A stretch of 64,000 nt of DNA from Streptomyces atratus (GTDB lineage Bacteria; Actinomycetota; Actinomycetes; Streptomycetales; Streptomycetaceae), in the NCBI RefSeq assembly GCF_900119365.1, contig NZ_FPJO01000018.1, positions 100,048 to 164,047 of the forward strand, read 5' to 3'. This document shows positions 35,341-44,479 of this stretch, in pieces. Position numbers and translations under genes: made by a program. How positions within the stretch are numbered: the first letter of the stretch is position 1; each line of letters opens with the position of its first letter. The notes below the pieces were generated by a model. That model did not search any database, had not been told where the DNA came from, and saw only the letters and a list, made by a program, of their open reading frames with translations.

Positions 35341-36828
35341 ATGTCGGGGGATTCCAGCAGCGGACTGTTACGCGATGCCATCGGGCTGCGCGAAGTCCTC
35401 TTCCAGAGCATCACGGCGATGGCGCCCGCCGCGGCCATCGCCGCCTCGATCCCGGCCGGAGCCGCATTCGCGGGCGGCAGTCTGCCGCTGTCCGTGGTGG
35501 TGGCCCTGGTCGCCTGCCTGCTCACCGCGTCGTGCGTCGCCGAGCTGGCCCGCCGGCTGCCGGCCGCCGGTTCCGTCGCCACCTACTCCGCACAGGGACT
35601 GCATCCGGCCATCGGGTTCCTCGTCGGCTGGGGCTATGTCTTCGTCGAGGCGCTGGTGCCCGCGCTGCTACTGCTCCAGCTCGGTTTCACGACGGCGGGC
35701 ACCCTGCACCAGGAGTGGTCGTCCTACCCGGCGGGCCTGTGGTGGCCATGGTCGCTGCTGGGAGCGGCGGTCATCGCACTCGCCGGGTATTTCGGCGTAC
35801 GGGCCTCCGCCCGGTTCGGCACCGTGCTCGGCATCTTCGAGGTGCTCGTCTTCGTCGTCTTCGCCGTGCTCCTCATCGGGCAGGCCGGCGGGGACAACAC
35901 CCTGTCGGTGTTCGGCACTTCGCACACCACCGACGGATACGACGGCATCAGCGGGATCTTTGCCGGCTCGGTCTACACCGTGCTCGCCTTCGCGGGCTTC
36001 GAGGCCGCGGCGCCACTCGCCGAGGAGACGAAGAACCCGCGGCGCACCATGCGGCGTGCGGTGCTCGGCGCGGCGCTCTCCATCGGCCTGGTCTACGTCC
36101 TGACCACCTATGCGATGGCGGTGTACTTCGGGCCCGACAGGTTCGCCGGATTCGGCGGCTCGGGGGCCGCTTCGTGGGAGGGCGTGGCCCGCGCCTCGTT
36201 CGGGCTGTTCTGGGTGCTGCTCTTCCTCGCCGTGGTCAACTCGACCGTGGCCAACGCCAACGCGTGTGCCAATGTGTCGACCCGTACGGCGTTCGCCCTC
36301 GGCCGTATCGGCGTCTTCCCACAGGCGTTCGCCAGGCTGCACCCTCGGCGCCGCTCCCCCGTCACGGGTGTGGCCGTGCAGTTCGTGATCGCGGTCGGCG
36401 CGTCGCTCGGGCTGGGGTTCGCCTATGACCCGGTGACCGCGTTCGTGCTGCTGGCCACCGTGATCGTCACGGTGATCACCGGTGTGTACATCATCGTGAA
36501 CCTGTCCTGCGCCGGATACTTCCTGCGCAGGCGCCGCGACGCCTTCAACCCCGTGCTCCATCTCCTGTTCCCGGTGCTGGGCATCGCGGCATTCGTCCCC
36601 GCGCTGCTGACGGCCGCCGGAATCCCGGCCTTCGACTTCGTCTCCGAACTCAGCGCTCCCGTCTCGTACGCCGGTCCGGTCGTCGGTGTCTGGATGCTGA
36701 TCGGGATCGTTGTGCTGGCGGTACTGCTGCGCAGACACCCGGAGCGGGTGGCGCAGACCGGACGGATCCATCTTGACGGCACCCCGGCACCGGCCGGGAA
36801 GACAGAGACAGGAGCAGTACAGCCATGA
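35341..36828 (+). CDS. APC-superfamily amino acid permease
   Basis: 495 aa, 12 predicted membrane segments. The N-terminus GLRDVLFQS-like block (IGLREVLFQSITAMAPAAAIAASIPAGAAFAGG) and the central FAGFEAAAPLAEETKNPRRTMRRAVLGAAL are hallmarks of the APC transporter family. It would import amino acids or amines with H+ or Na+. Codon 10 is TTA (35368-35370), so translation should need the bldA tRNA and be developmentally delayed. It overlaps the formamidase-type gene by 4 bp, suggesting an amide- or amine-using operon. Confidence 0.9.
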   Translation: MSGDSSSGLLRDAIGLREVLFQSITAMAPAAAIAASIPAGAAFAGGSLPLSVVVALVACLLTASCVAELARRLPAAGSVATYSAQGLHPAIGFLVGWGYVFVEALVPALLLLQLGFTTAGTLHQEWSSYPAGLWWPWSLLGAAVIALAGYFGVRASARFGTVLGIFEVLVFVVFAVLLIGQAGGDNTLSVFGTSHTTDGYDGISGIFAGSVYTVLAFAGFEAAAPLAEETKNPRRTMRRAVLGAALSIGLVYVLTTYAMAVYFGPDRFAGFGGSGAASWEGVARASFGLFWVLLFLAVVNSTVANANACANVSTRTAFALGRIGVFPQAFARLHPRRRSPVTGVAVQFVIAVGASLGLGFAYDPVTAFVLLATVIVTVITGVYIIVNLSCAGYFLRRRRDAFNPVLHLLFPVLGIAAFVPALLTAAGIPAFDFVSELSAPVSYAGPVVGVWMLIGIVVLAVLLRRHPERVAQTGRIHLDGTPAPAGKTETGAVQP

Positions 36829-37841
36829 GCGACCCCCGCATCCTGACCGTCCGTCCCAAGGAGGGCGAATACGCCTGGACCTTCGGCGGGGCCGCTCCGG
36901 TCGCCCGGATCGAGCCGGGGACGTTCCTCAACGTGTACACGGAGGACTGCTTCGCCGGGCGGGTCCGCTCCGAGAAGGACCTCGTGTCCGAGGTCTGCGA
37001 ATTCCCCTTCCTCAACCCGCAGACCGGCCCCTTCCATGTGGTGGGTGCGGAGCCCGGCGACACCGTCGCGGTGCACTTCGTGTCCATCGAACCGGCCAGG
37101 GACTGGGCCGCCTCGACGACCGTGCCGCTCTTCGGGGCGCTCACCTCCACCCACGCCACCGCGTCACTGCAGGCCCCGCTGCCCGAGGTGGTGTGGATGT
37201 GGCAGCTCGACCGGGACCGCCGCACCTGCCTGTTCAGCGCCCGGGACAGCGACATCCAGGTGGAGCTGCCGATGGATCCGATGCACGGCACGGTCGGGGT
37301 GGCGCCGGCGAATCTGGAGGTACGGTCCGCGCTGGTGCCCGACGCGCACGGCGGGAACATGGACACACCCGAGATGCGGACGGGCGTCACCTGCTATCTG
37401 GGTGTCAACGTCGAGGGGGCGCTGCTGAGCCTGGGGGACGGCCATGCCCGCCAGGGCGAGGGCGAGACCTGCGGGGTCGCCGTGGAGTGCGCGATGAACA
37501 CGGTGGTGCTCGTCGAGCTGCTGAAGGGTGTCAGCACTCCGTGGCCGCGCATCGAGTCCGACACCCATCTGATGTCGACCGGCTCGGCGCGCCCGCTCGA
37601 AGACGCCTTCCGGATCTCCCAGTTGGACCTGGTGCAGTGGCTGGCGCGCGACTACGGCCTGTCCGAACTCGATGCCTATCAGCTCGTCAGCCAGGCCGGT
37701 GAGGCTCCGCTGGCCAACGTGTGCGACACCAACTACACCTGCGTGGCGAAGATCCGCAAGGAGTGGCTGCCTTCGGGCGACCCCCATCGCGGGCTCCACC
37801 GCCATCTGCGGGAAACTGCCGCACTGCTGTCCACCCCCTGA
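36825..37841 (+). CDS. Acetamidase/formamidase-family protein
   Basis: 338 aa, the normal length of FmdA_AmdA proteins. The family core is visible: EPGDTVAVHFVSIEPA, a Zn/Asp cluster near FNPQTGPFHV, MDPMHGTVGVAP, PDAHGGNMDTPEMRTGVTCYLGVNVEGALLSLGDGHARQGEGE. The conserved GD(G/H)HxxQGDGE motif is present as GDGHARQGEGE. Members hydrolyse short-chain amides to ammonia and acid. Its start overlaps the permease stop by 4 bp (ATGA), so the permease probably delivers the substrate. It inherits the permease's TTA dependence through coupling. Confidence 0.88.
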   Translation: MSDPRILTVRPKEGEYAWTFGGAAPVARIEPGTFLNVYTEDCFAGRVRSEKDLVSEVCEFPFLNPQTGPFHVVGAEPGDTVAVHFVSIEPARDWAASTTVPLFGALTSTHATASLQAPLPEVVWMWQLDRDRRTCLFSARDSDIQVELPMDPMHGTVGVAPANLEVRSALVPDAHGGNMDTPEMRTGVTCYLGVNVEGALLSLGDGHARQGEGETCGVAVECAMNTVVLVELLKGVSTPWPRIESDTHLMSTGSARPLEDAFRISQLDLVQWLARDYGLSELDAYQLVSQAGEAPLANVCDTNYTCVAKIRKEWLPSGDPHRGLHRHLRETAALLSTP

Positions 37842-37881
37842 CCACACAGACCTCAGCCCCTCTCCCCCCACAGGAGTGTTC

Positions 37882-38475
37882 ATGCACCGCAGAAGGATTC
37901 TCCAGGGTGCCGCCGCGACGGCGGCCGCCGCGCTGATCCCGGCCTCCACCCGTGCCGTGGCCGCCACGACCGCAGGCGACACGGACTATCCGCTCGCCCA
38001 CTGGACGCCCGCCTCGACCTCCAACTACACGGCTTCGAGCCGCCCTTCGGCCTATCCGGTCCAGTACGTGATCATCCATGTCACCCAGGAGACGTATCCG
38101 AACACGATCGCGATCTTCCAGAATCCGGCGAAGCAGGTCTCGGCGCACTATGTGGTGCGCTCGGCGGACGGCTATGTCGCCCAGTGCGTCCGGGAGCGGA
38201 ACATCGCCTGGCACGCGGGCAATTGGGACTACAACACACGCAGCATCGGCATCGAGCACGAGGGCTGGGTGGACCAGCCCTCGTACTTCACCAACGCCAT
38301 GTACGAGAAGTCGGCGCTGCTGACCGCTTCGGTGTGCGACCGCTACAACATCCCGAAGGACCGCTCGCACATCCTGGCCCACGCCCAGGTGCCCGGGACC
38401 GACCACACCGATCCCGGCCCGCAGTGGGACTGGGTGCGATACATCCGCCTCGTCAATCTGTACTCGGCGACCTGA
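37882..38475 (+). CDS. Tat-exported N-acetylmuramoyl-L-alanine amidase (Amidase_2)
   Basis: 197 aa. A twin-arginine signal peptide (HRRRILQGAAATAAAALIPASTRAVA) precedes the Amidase_2 domain. Zinc-ligand histidines lie in VQYVIIHVTQE and DHTDPGPQWDW, and the core has SIGIEHEGWV. The enzyme would cleave the amide between muramic acid and L-Ala in peptidoglycan, outside the cell. CAGGAG lies 6 nt before the ATG. It follows the formamidase gene by 40 bp and may be in the same transcript. Confidence 0.9.
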   Translation: MHRRRILQGAAATAAAALIPASTRAVAATTAGDTDYPLAHWTPASTSNYTASSRPSAYPVQYVIIHVTQETYPNTIAIFQNPAKQVSAHYVVRSADGYVAQCVRERNIAWHAGNWDYNTRSIGIEHEGWVDQPSYFTNAMYEKSALLTASVCDRYNIPKDRSHILAHAQVPGTDHTDPGPQWDWVRYIRLVNLYSAT

Positions 38476-38580
38476 CACGCCTTCGCCGCCCGGGCCGATT
38501 GCCCTGTGTGTCGCGGTTGTCGCAGCGGTCGGCTGCGACGACCATGGGGGGTTCACGGCACCCCTGGACGGGAGGGTGAG

Positions 38581-39831
38581 TTGAAGGACCCCTGGGTGGC
38601 GCTGACAGCCGACACGGACCCCGGTGAACGGATCGGCCAACTGCGTCACGCACACGAGGTGTTCACCACGGCGGGCCGGCTGGAACGGCCGGTCCGGCCG
38701 GTCGTCGGCGAGTCATGGCGGCGCTCTGCGCGGGCCAGGGTCAGCCCGGACGGTGCGGCCCTGGTCGAGCTGGGCCCGGACGACCTCGGACCGTACCGGG
38801 AGGCGCATCCCCTGGCCCCCGTCATGCCGGTGATCCGTGAGCTGATGGGTGCCTACGCGACGGACGGGGAGCATCTGCTCGCGGTGTGCGACGCGCACGG
38901 CAGACTGCTGTGGGTCGAGGGCCCCGCGGTGACCCTGCGGGCCGCCGGCCGGATGAACTTCGTGGAGGGCGCCCGCTGGGCCGAGTCGGCGGCCGGGACG
39001 AACGCGCCGGGGACGGCCATCGCCGTGGACCGCCCGGTGCAGGTCTTCGCCGCCGAGCACTTCCTGCGGCCGGTCCAGCAGTGGACCTGCGCGGCGGCGC
39101 CGCTGCACGACCCGCACACGGGACGTGTTCTGGGCGCCGTGGACATCACCGGCGGGGACCGGCTCGCGCATCCGCACAGCCTGGCGTTCGTGCAGGCGGT
39201 GGCCCGCGCCGCCGAGACGCAGCTCGCACTGCTCGCCCCCGCACCGGCCGGCGCGACCGTGCGGCTCAGCGCGCTCGGCCGGGACGAGGCGCTGCTGATG
39301 GCGGGAGGCCGCAGGATCCGGCTCAGCAGGCGGCACAGCGAGATCCTGGCAACGCTGGCCCGCCATCCCGAGGGCCTCGGCGGCGACGAACTCCTCGTCG
39401 AGCTGTACGAGGACGAGTCGGTCACCCCGGTGACTCTGCGGGCCGAACTCTCCAGGCTGCGGCGGCTGCTCGGCCCGGAGCTCCTGCTCTCCCGCCCCTA
39501 CCGCCTCGCCGCTCCGGTCGACGCGGACTTCGACACGGTGGCGCGCAGACTGGCGTCGGGCGCGGTGGCCGCGGCACTGGGCGCCTACGTGGGGCCACTG
39601 CTGCCGGCCTCGCAGGCACCGTCCGTCATCCGTCTGCGGCGGCGGCTCGAGGAGCAGTTGCGGGCGGCGCTCATCGCGCGCGGCGACCCGGGGCTGCTGG
39701 CCGACTGGGTGTACAGCCCCTGGGGCGAGGACGACCTCCCGGTCTGGCGGGCACTCGCCGCGGCCGTTCCCGCCGGGCAGCGCCCTGCCCTCCTCGCCCG
39801 GGCCCGAGCCCTCGACGCCGAGCAGGGCTGA
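38581..39831 (+). CDS. GAF-domain transcriptional regulator for the adjacent aldehyde dehydrogenase
   Basis: 416 aa from a TTG at 38581, chosen because GGGAGGG ends 4 nt upstream and the family N-terminus (RIGQLRHAHEVF) begins just after. A GAF domain fills ~85-215 (AVCDAHGRLLWVEG, NFVEGARWAESAAGTNAPGTAI, WTCAAAPLHDPHTGRVLGAVDITGG). The C-terminal part (about 240-300) is an OmpR-like winged helix (RLSRRHSEILATLARHPEGLGGDELLVELYEDESVTPVTLRAELSRLRRLLG). It is probably a ligand-sensing regulator of the aldehyde dehydrogenase 112 bp downstream, on the same strand. Confidence 0.78.
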   Translation: MKDPWVALTADTDPGERIGQLRHAHEVFTTAGRLERPVRPVVGESWRRSARARVSPDGAALVELGPDDLGPYREAHPLAPVMPVIRELMGAYATDGEHLLAVCDAHGRLLWVEGPAVTLRAAGRMNFVEGARWAESAAGTNAPGTAIAVDRPVQVFAAEHFLRPVQQWTCAAAPLHDPHTGRVLGAVDITGGDRLAHPHSLAFVQAVARAAETQLALLAPAPAGATVRLSALGRDEALLMAGGRRIRLSRRHSEILATLARHPEGLGGDELLVELYEDESVTPVTLRAELSRLRRLLGPELLLSRPYRLAAPVDADFDTVARRLASGAVAAALGAYVGPLLPASQAPSVIRLRRRLEEQLRAALIARGDPGLLADWVYSPWGEDDLPVWRALAAAVPAGQRPALLARARALDAEQG

Positions 39832-39943
39832 CCGCTCTTCTCCGCCCCGCGCCCCTTGCAACGGGGTTGCAACGTACCGCTGCCTACCCTCGCGCCGAGG
39901 GCCGTCCAACGGCGGGCGGCACCGGATCCGGGAGGCCACAGAG

Positions 39944-41467
39944 ATGACCCGTTACGCCGCGCCGGGTGCCGAGGGCGCCATCGTCTCGTACGAGTCCCGC
40001 TACGACCACTGGATCGGCGGCGCGTACGTGCCGCCCTCCCGTGGTCAGTACTTCGAGAACCCCAGCCCCGTCAACGGCCGCCCCTTCACCGAGATCGCCC
40101 GCGGCACGGCCGAGGACGTCGAACTCGCCCTGGACGCGGCACATGCCGCGGCGCCCGCCTGGGGAGCCACGCCGGCAGGCGACCGCGCGGGTCTCCTCAA
40201 CAGGATCGCCGACCGGATGGAGGCCCATCTGGAGGAGCTCGCGGTCGCCGAGAGCTGGGACAACGGCAAGCCGGTGCGGGAGACCCTGGCTGCCGACATT
40301 CCGCTGGCGATCGACCACTTCCGTTACTTCGCCGGTGCATTGCGCGCCCAGGAGGGCTCGCTCAGCGAGATCGACGACGACACGGTCGCGTACCACTTCC
40401 ATGAGCCGCTCGGCGTCGTCGCGCAGATCATCCCGTGGAACTTCCCGATCCTGATGGCGACGTGGAAGCTGGCCCCGGCGCTCGCGGCCGGCAACGCGGT
40501 GGTCCTCAAACCGGCCGAACAGACCCCGGCCTCCATCCATGTATGGCTGAAACTGGTCGCCGACCTGCTGCCGCCGGGTGTCGTCAACATCGTGAACGGC
40601 TTCGGAGCGGAGGCCGGCAAGCCCCTCGCCTCCAGCCCGCGCGTCGCGAAGATCGCCTTCACCGGTGAGACGACGACGGGGCGGCTGATCATGCAGTACG
40701 CCTCCGAGAACATCAAGCCGGTGACGCTGGAGCTCGGCGGCAAGTCGCCCAACATCTTCTTCGACGACGTGTGGAACGCGGACGACGATTTCCGCGACAA
40801 GGCGCTCGAAGGGTTCACCATGTTCGCCCTCAACCAGGGCGAGGTCTGCACCTGTCCGTCGCGCGCACTGATCCAGCGCGGACTGTACGGCGAATTCCTG
40901 GAAGCGGGCATCGCCCGCACCGAACAGATCGTGCCCGGACACCCGCTGGACACGGACACGATGATCGGCGCCCAGGCCTCCAACGACCAGTTGCAGAAGA
41001 TCCTCTCGTACCTGGACATCGGCCAGCAGGAGGGCGCGAAGGTCCTCACGGGCGGTCAGCGGATCGAGTACGACGGAGAGCTGGCGGGCGGCTACTACGT
41101 CCAGCCCACCGTCTTCGAGGGCGACAACCGGATGCGGGTCTTCCAGGAGGAGATCTTCGGCCCGGTCGTGGCGGTCACGTCCTTCTCCGACTTCGACGAC
41201 GCCATCAGGACCGCGAACGACACCCTGTACGGCCTCGGCGCCGGCGTATGGACGCGCGACATCAACACCGCGTACCGGGCCGGCCGCGCCATCCAGGCGG
41301 GCCGGGTCTGGACGAACTGCTACCACGCGTACCCGGCACACGCGGCCTTCGGTGGCTACAAGCAGTCCGGGATCGGCCGGGAGAACCACAAGATGATGCT
41401 GGAGCACTACCAGCAGACGAAGAATCTTCTGGTGTCGTACTCGCCGAAGAAGCTGGGCTTCTTCTAG
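39944..41467 (+). CDS. NAD-dependent aldehyde dehydrogenase
   Basis: 507 aa, normal for the class. The nucleotide-binding segment is IIPWNFPILMATWKLAPALAAGNAVVLKPAE. The catalytic Glu is in LELGGKSP and the catalytic Cys in NQGEVCTCPSR, about 300. The sequence resembles the acetaldehyde dehydrogenase II/ExaC-type enzymes next to GAF regulators in other actinomycetes. It oxidises aldehydes to acids with NAD+. The ATG follows GGGAGGCCACAG. A hairpin terminator lies 11 bp after its stop. Confidence 0.92.
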   Translation: MTRYAAPGAEGAIVSYESRYDHWIGGAYVPPSRGQYFENPSPVNGRPFTEIARGTAEDVELALDAAHAAAPAWGATPAGDRAGLLNRIADRMEAHLEELAVAESWDNGKPVRETLAADIPLAIDHFRYFAGALRAQEGSLSEIDDDTVAYHFHEPLGVVAQIIPWNFPILMATWKLAPALAAGNAVVLKPAEQTPASIHVWLKLVADLLPPGVVNIVNGFGAEAGKPLASSPRVAKIAFTGETTTGRLIMQYASENIKPVTLELGGKSPNIFFDDVWNADDDFRDKALEGFTMFALNQGEVCTCPSRALIQRGLYGEFLEAGIARTEQIVPGHPLDTDTMIGAQASNDQLQKILSYLDIGQQEGAKVLTGGQRIEYDGELAGGYYVQPTVFEGDNRMRVFQEEIFGPVVAVTSFSDFDDAIRTANDTLYGLGAGVWTRDINTAYRAGRAIQAGRVWTNCYHAYPAHAAFGGYKQSGIGRENHKMMLEHYQQTKNLLVSYSPKKLGFF

Positions 41468-41477
41468 ACGCAGAAGA

Positions 41478-41515
41478 AGGGCGTCTGACCAGGCAAGATA
41501 CCCGTCAGGCGCCCT
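41478..41515 (+). terminator. Hairpin terminator after the aldehyde dehydrogenase gene
   Basis: Arms AGGGCGTCTGAC (41478-41489) and GTCAGGCGCCCT (41504-41515) pair with one G-T wobble and a 14-nt loop. Confidence 0.8.
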
Positions 41516-41627
41516 CCACGGCGCACGTCCAAACGGTAAGGCGATACACACCCTTGCTCCCGGTACCTCCCACCAATATTCCAGCTCTGACCAGCTGTTC
41601 CGGGGCATTTCCGGGCCAAGGTCCCGC

Positions 41628-41885
41628 TCAGGCCTCCGCCGGACGCATGGCGGCGTAGTACATGCAGCCGAAGAAGGTGTACAGGTGGGGGCCCCGGCCC
41701 GGTAGGGCCTTGACGGCGGCAAGCAGTCGGGCGACCTGAGCCGGGTTCGGCACGCAGTCGGGATCGAGTTCGTCAGCGGCTTCCGGTCCCGTCCGGCGAA
41801 GGCCGTTCACCGGGTTCTGTGCGAAGTATCCGCGTTCGACGGCTACTCCGAACACGGGCCTTGACAGCCCCGTCGCTGTGATCAC
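41628..41885 (-). pseudogene. Tyrosine-recombinase (phage-type integrase) fragment
   Basis: The minus strand encodes VFGVAVERGYFAQNPV, a linker, then PNPAQVARLLAAVKALPGRGPHLYTFFGCMYYAAMRPAEA followed by TGA. This is the junction between the core-binding and catalytic domains of actinobacterial tyrosine recombinases, ending at the first catalytic Arg (xRPxE). The N-terminal part and everything after that Arg are missing. It is a clear mobile-element relic at the left border of the biosynthetic region. No att site or tRNA gene is seen beside it. Confidence 0.75.
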
Positions 41886-41940
41886 GGCGGCGCTCGTGCG
41901 TGGGGCCCGGCGGCGTCGGCCGCCCCGGGCCCCTTGCCGC

Positions 41941-42732
41941 TCAGATGGCCAGAATGCCGCCGTCCACCGCCACATGGCTGCCGGTGGCGAATGAGGAGCG
42001 GTCGCTCAGCAGCCACAGGGCCGCTTCCGCCACCTCTTGCGGCTCGGCCATCCGCTTTTGGATCTGGCGTGCGACGAATGCCTCCTCCAAAGCCGGGTTG
42101 GCCTCCACCGCCGCGTTGATCATTTCCGTCCGGGTGGTGCCCACGATCAGGGAGTTGACGCGGATGCCGTACGCCCCGTATTCGGCGGCCGTGGCCTTCG
42201 TCAGGCCCAGGACGGCGTGCTTCGCCGCGACGTAGGGGGATGGTGCGCCGGTGGCGATGAGGCCCGCCGAACTGGCGGTGTTGACGATCGTCCCGTGGCC
42301 GGCTTCCAGCATGACGGGGATCTGACGGCGCAGACAGTTCCATGTCCCGCGTACGTTGACATCCATGATGCGGTCGAAATCCTCTTCCGGCAGTTCGTGC
42401 GATCGGCCGAAGGTGGAGCCGGCGTAGCCGGCGTTGTTGAAGGCCCCGTCGAGGCGGCCGAAGCGTTCGATGGCCGTCGCGACGGCGCGCTCGACGTCGT
42501 CGGCCCGCGTCACGTCGCCGACGCTGCAGGCCGCTTGTCCGCCGGATGTCTCGATCTCGCGGGTGAGGTCCTTGAGCCGGTCTTCGCGGCGGGCCATGAG
42601 GACGACGGCCGCACCTTCGGAGGCGAAGAGCCGCGCTGCGGCCTCGCCTATGCCGCTCGACGCACCGGTGATCATCACGGTCCTGCCGGTCAGCAGGCCG
42701 GCGTTGTGCGCTGGGGGTGTCCGATCGTTCAT
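41941..42732 (-). CDS. Short-chain dehydrogenase/reductase
   Basis: 263 aa classical SDR. NAD(P) motif TGASSGIGEA, NNAGYAG, the catalytic Ser in NTASSAGL and YVAAK are all present, and it ends with the usual SHVAVDGGILAI. The start at 42732 (MNDRTPPAHNAGLLTGR) fits the family; an upstream start would add 11 residues. It would oxidise or reduce an alcohol/carbonyl; the substrate is unknown. It sits between an integrase fragment and an IS4-type remnant, so it may be cargo of a former mobile element. No partner gene is seen. Confidence 0.87.
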   Translation of the reverse strand: MNDRTPPAHNAGLLTGRTVMITGASSGIGEAAARLFASEGAAVVLMARREDRLKDLTREIETSGGQAACSVGDVTRADDVERAVATAIERFGRLDGAFNNAGYAGSTFGRSHELPEEDFDRIMDVNVRGTWNCLRRQIPVMLEAGHGTIVNTASSAGLIATGAPSPYVAAKHAVLGLTKATAAEYGAYGIRVNSLIVGTTRTEMINAAVEANPALEEAFVARQIQKRMAEPQEVAEAALWLLSDRSSFATGSHVAVDGGILAI

Positions 42733-43083
42733 GACTCGAGTAAACCTGAAGTGGCGGGCCGTCACGCGACTTTCACCAGACGGGCGTTCGATTCAGTGAT
42801 GTGGTGCGGGCTCGATGGCGCATCGTGCCCTCAGGGTTGATGAGGGGTATGAGCACAATGTGTCTCGTTTGCCCGCGCAGCGGGAGGCCGTGGAGGTTTG
42901 GCCCTGAGATGTTCTGGGGGTGTCCGATCGTGGTCCGTCCCAGTCCATGTTCGTTCTGGCGGGCCGTGCGGCTCCCGGTTGGATCTGCGGCAGCCGCCCT
43001 GTTTCTCTCGCGGGGGTGCCCCTGTGCGTTTGGTCGAGGTGGTGTTGGTGTCAGGCGTGAGGGCACCTGGCACTGTGGCTGTC
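42733..43083. other. Gene-free interval upstream of the SDR gene
   Basis: About 350 bp with no convincing coding sequence. Reading frames on both strands show Pro/Arg-rich shadow-like composition. The word GTGTCCGATCGT occurs twice, at 42718-42729 (overlapping the SDR start) and 42918-42929 (the second continues into TGGTCC). It may be non-coding DNA scarred by element loss. Confidence 0.4.
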
Positions 43084-43161
43084 ATGACTGATGAAACGGC
43101 TGTTCAGCGGTCGGCTGGTGAGGGCACGCGCCCGTGCGACTTCTGCGGTGACCCGTCCTGA
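43084..43161 (+). pseudogene. Truncated CXXC (zinc-ribbon-like) gene start
   Basis: ATG at 43084 reads MTDETAVQRSAGEGTRPCDFCGD and then TGA, just where the IS4-type remnant lies on the other strand. Similar PCDFCG starts open larger actinobacterial proteins with a CXXC knuckle, so I infer a gene cut by the element. No good ribosome-binding site is visible, and coincidence is possible. Confidence 0.3.
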
Positions 43162-43740
43162 TCGACTCGATCGACGAGTACGACCGTCCTGTGTGCGGTG
43201 AGCGCGATGCGGATCGGCCCGACATGGCCGGCCGGGGCCTTGTACGGGTCGAGGATCGTGGTGATGAGCCGGTAGACGCCCTCGTGGCCTGCGACGGTGT
43301 ACTCCACCGCGCGTACCGGCACCCCGCGACGGGTGTGGTGGATGTCGCTGCGGTCGAAGATCTCGGTGAGGCAGAAGCCGTCCGGCAATTGATCGACCAC
43401 GGGCAGCACGAGGTCTTTGCGGACCCGCCACAGCAGGTCGGCCCCGGTCGCCGCGGCTCGGCACCACAGGTCCACGCCGTAGAAGCCGCGGTCGGCCGAC
43501 AGCATCCCCTGCCGCAGGGATCCCAGGACCGCTCGGGCGGAGAATCTGCTCTCCGGTGCGAAGAGCTGCGCGCGGCGTCGAAGATGACGTGGGTGCCGCA
43601 CTTCACCAGGCCGACCATGCGGATCTGCGGGTAGCCGACGTCCTGTTCGCCCCGCCCGGACCGGGGAGGACGACCGAACGCCTCCACGTTCGCCTTCGTG
43701 TCGGGCAGGTCGAACGTGGTCCCGTCGATCGCAATCAGCC
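43105..43740 (-). pseudogene. IS4-type DDE transposase remnant
   Basis: Reading from 43740 down, the minus strand encodes RLIAIDGTTFDLPDTKAN (first catalytic Asp region), VEAFGRPPRSGRGEQDVGYPQIRMVGLVKCGTHVIFDA, then a frameshift near 43575. The second frame continues with ADRGFYGVDLWCRAAATGADLLWRVRKDLVLPVVDQLPDGF, including the second Asp region. The N-terminal ~120 residues and the C-terminal YREEW-type Glu region are missing. No terminal repeats can be assigned. It is non-functional and lies 740 bp before the cluster regulator. Confidence 0.82.
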
Positions 43741-43765
43741 GTCACAGATGTGATGAGGCCCCCGC

Positions 43766-43784
43766 ATGGGGGACTGTCCCCCAT
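43766..43784. repeat. Inverted repeat ATGGGGGACTGTCCCCCAT
   Basis: Seven-base arms with a 5-base spacer, just beyond the broken 5' end of the IS4-type remnant. It could be an operator or a hairpin. Its partner protein is unknown. Confidence 0.4.
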
Positions 43785-44479
43785 ATCCTCGACCCCCTGA
43801 CCGGTGAGACAGAGGAGCGCACGGAGCGCCGCGGCATCGGAGGACGACCGGTCGCGGCCGTGCCGCCCGACGAGGCAGGTCAGCGGCGTGCGACCGGTGC
43901 CGTCCGGCCGAGGGGCGTACGGGCAGGTGGTCGGCCCAGCGGGTATATGGGGGCATGCGCGACGCACCATGGGGGACGCACGCGACCCCGGCCGCCACCA
44001 CACGGCCCGGTCTGCCGCGCTTGCTTGTCGTGCAGACCCGCAGGGCTTGGCCGGTCGCCCGATTGCCGTAAGCACGCGGCGGCCTGACCGACCGTCCGAT
44101 CGCACAGCGCTGCTACGGCCTGTGCAACCTCCGTCCGGTCGCGCACGCCGACGAGCACGGAAGGCAACTCGTCGGCGGGCCTGCGAACAGGACGGCGTGC
44201 GCGATGGTGTCCGGTCCGGTGTGCGCTCCGGCCGCGGGAGACCGGCTCGTCGAGGCGCGGGAGCCATCCGGGGGAATGTCTTCGCCCACCCCACAAGTGG
44301 TTGCTCCAAAGGAACTTGGGGGATCATCCCGCATCCGCCGTCGCTGCGGCACCCGCTCTACTGGTGTCCGGCCGGCGGGTTCCCGCGGTGACGTCCCGAA
44401 GGAGCGCCGCCGGTCCGAACTCGACTCGTGAACCACAGCCAACAGGTGCCGTACGACAAGACATACAGGAGCGCACGAC
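43785..44479. other. 700-bp interval without a convincing gene, upstream of the cluster regulator
   Basis: Neither strand gives a frame with a recognisable domain, a credible start and Streptomyces-like codon bias together. One minus-strand frame (about 43980-44170) reads ADELPSVLVGVRDRTEVAQAVAALCDRTVGQAAACLRQ, which is protein-like but lacks a start and is broken soon after. It may be another decayed gene. The last ~100 bp presumably hold the regulator's promoter. Confidence 0.4.

Noticed and set aside
32775..35582. A 935-codon minus-strand frame across the SWIM and phytase-like genes
   Set aside because: Antisense shadow. The signal peptide and beta-propeller motifs on the plus strand decide the case.
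43735..44300. Minus-strand frames upstream of the cluster regulator as a real gene
   Set aside because: One short stretch looks protein-like, but no start, domain or continuing frame supports it.
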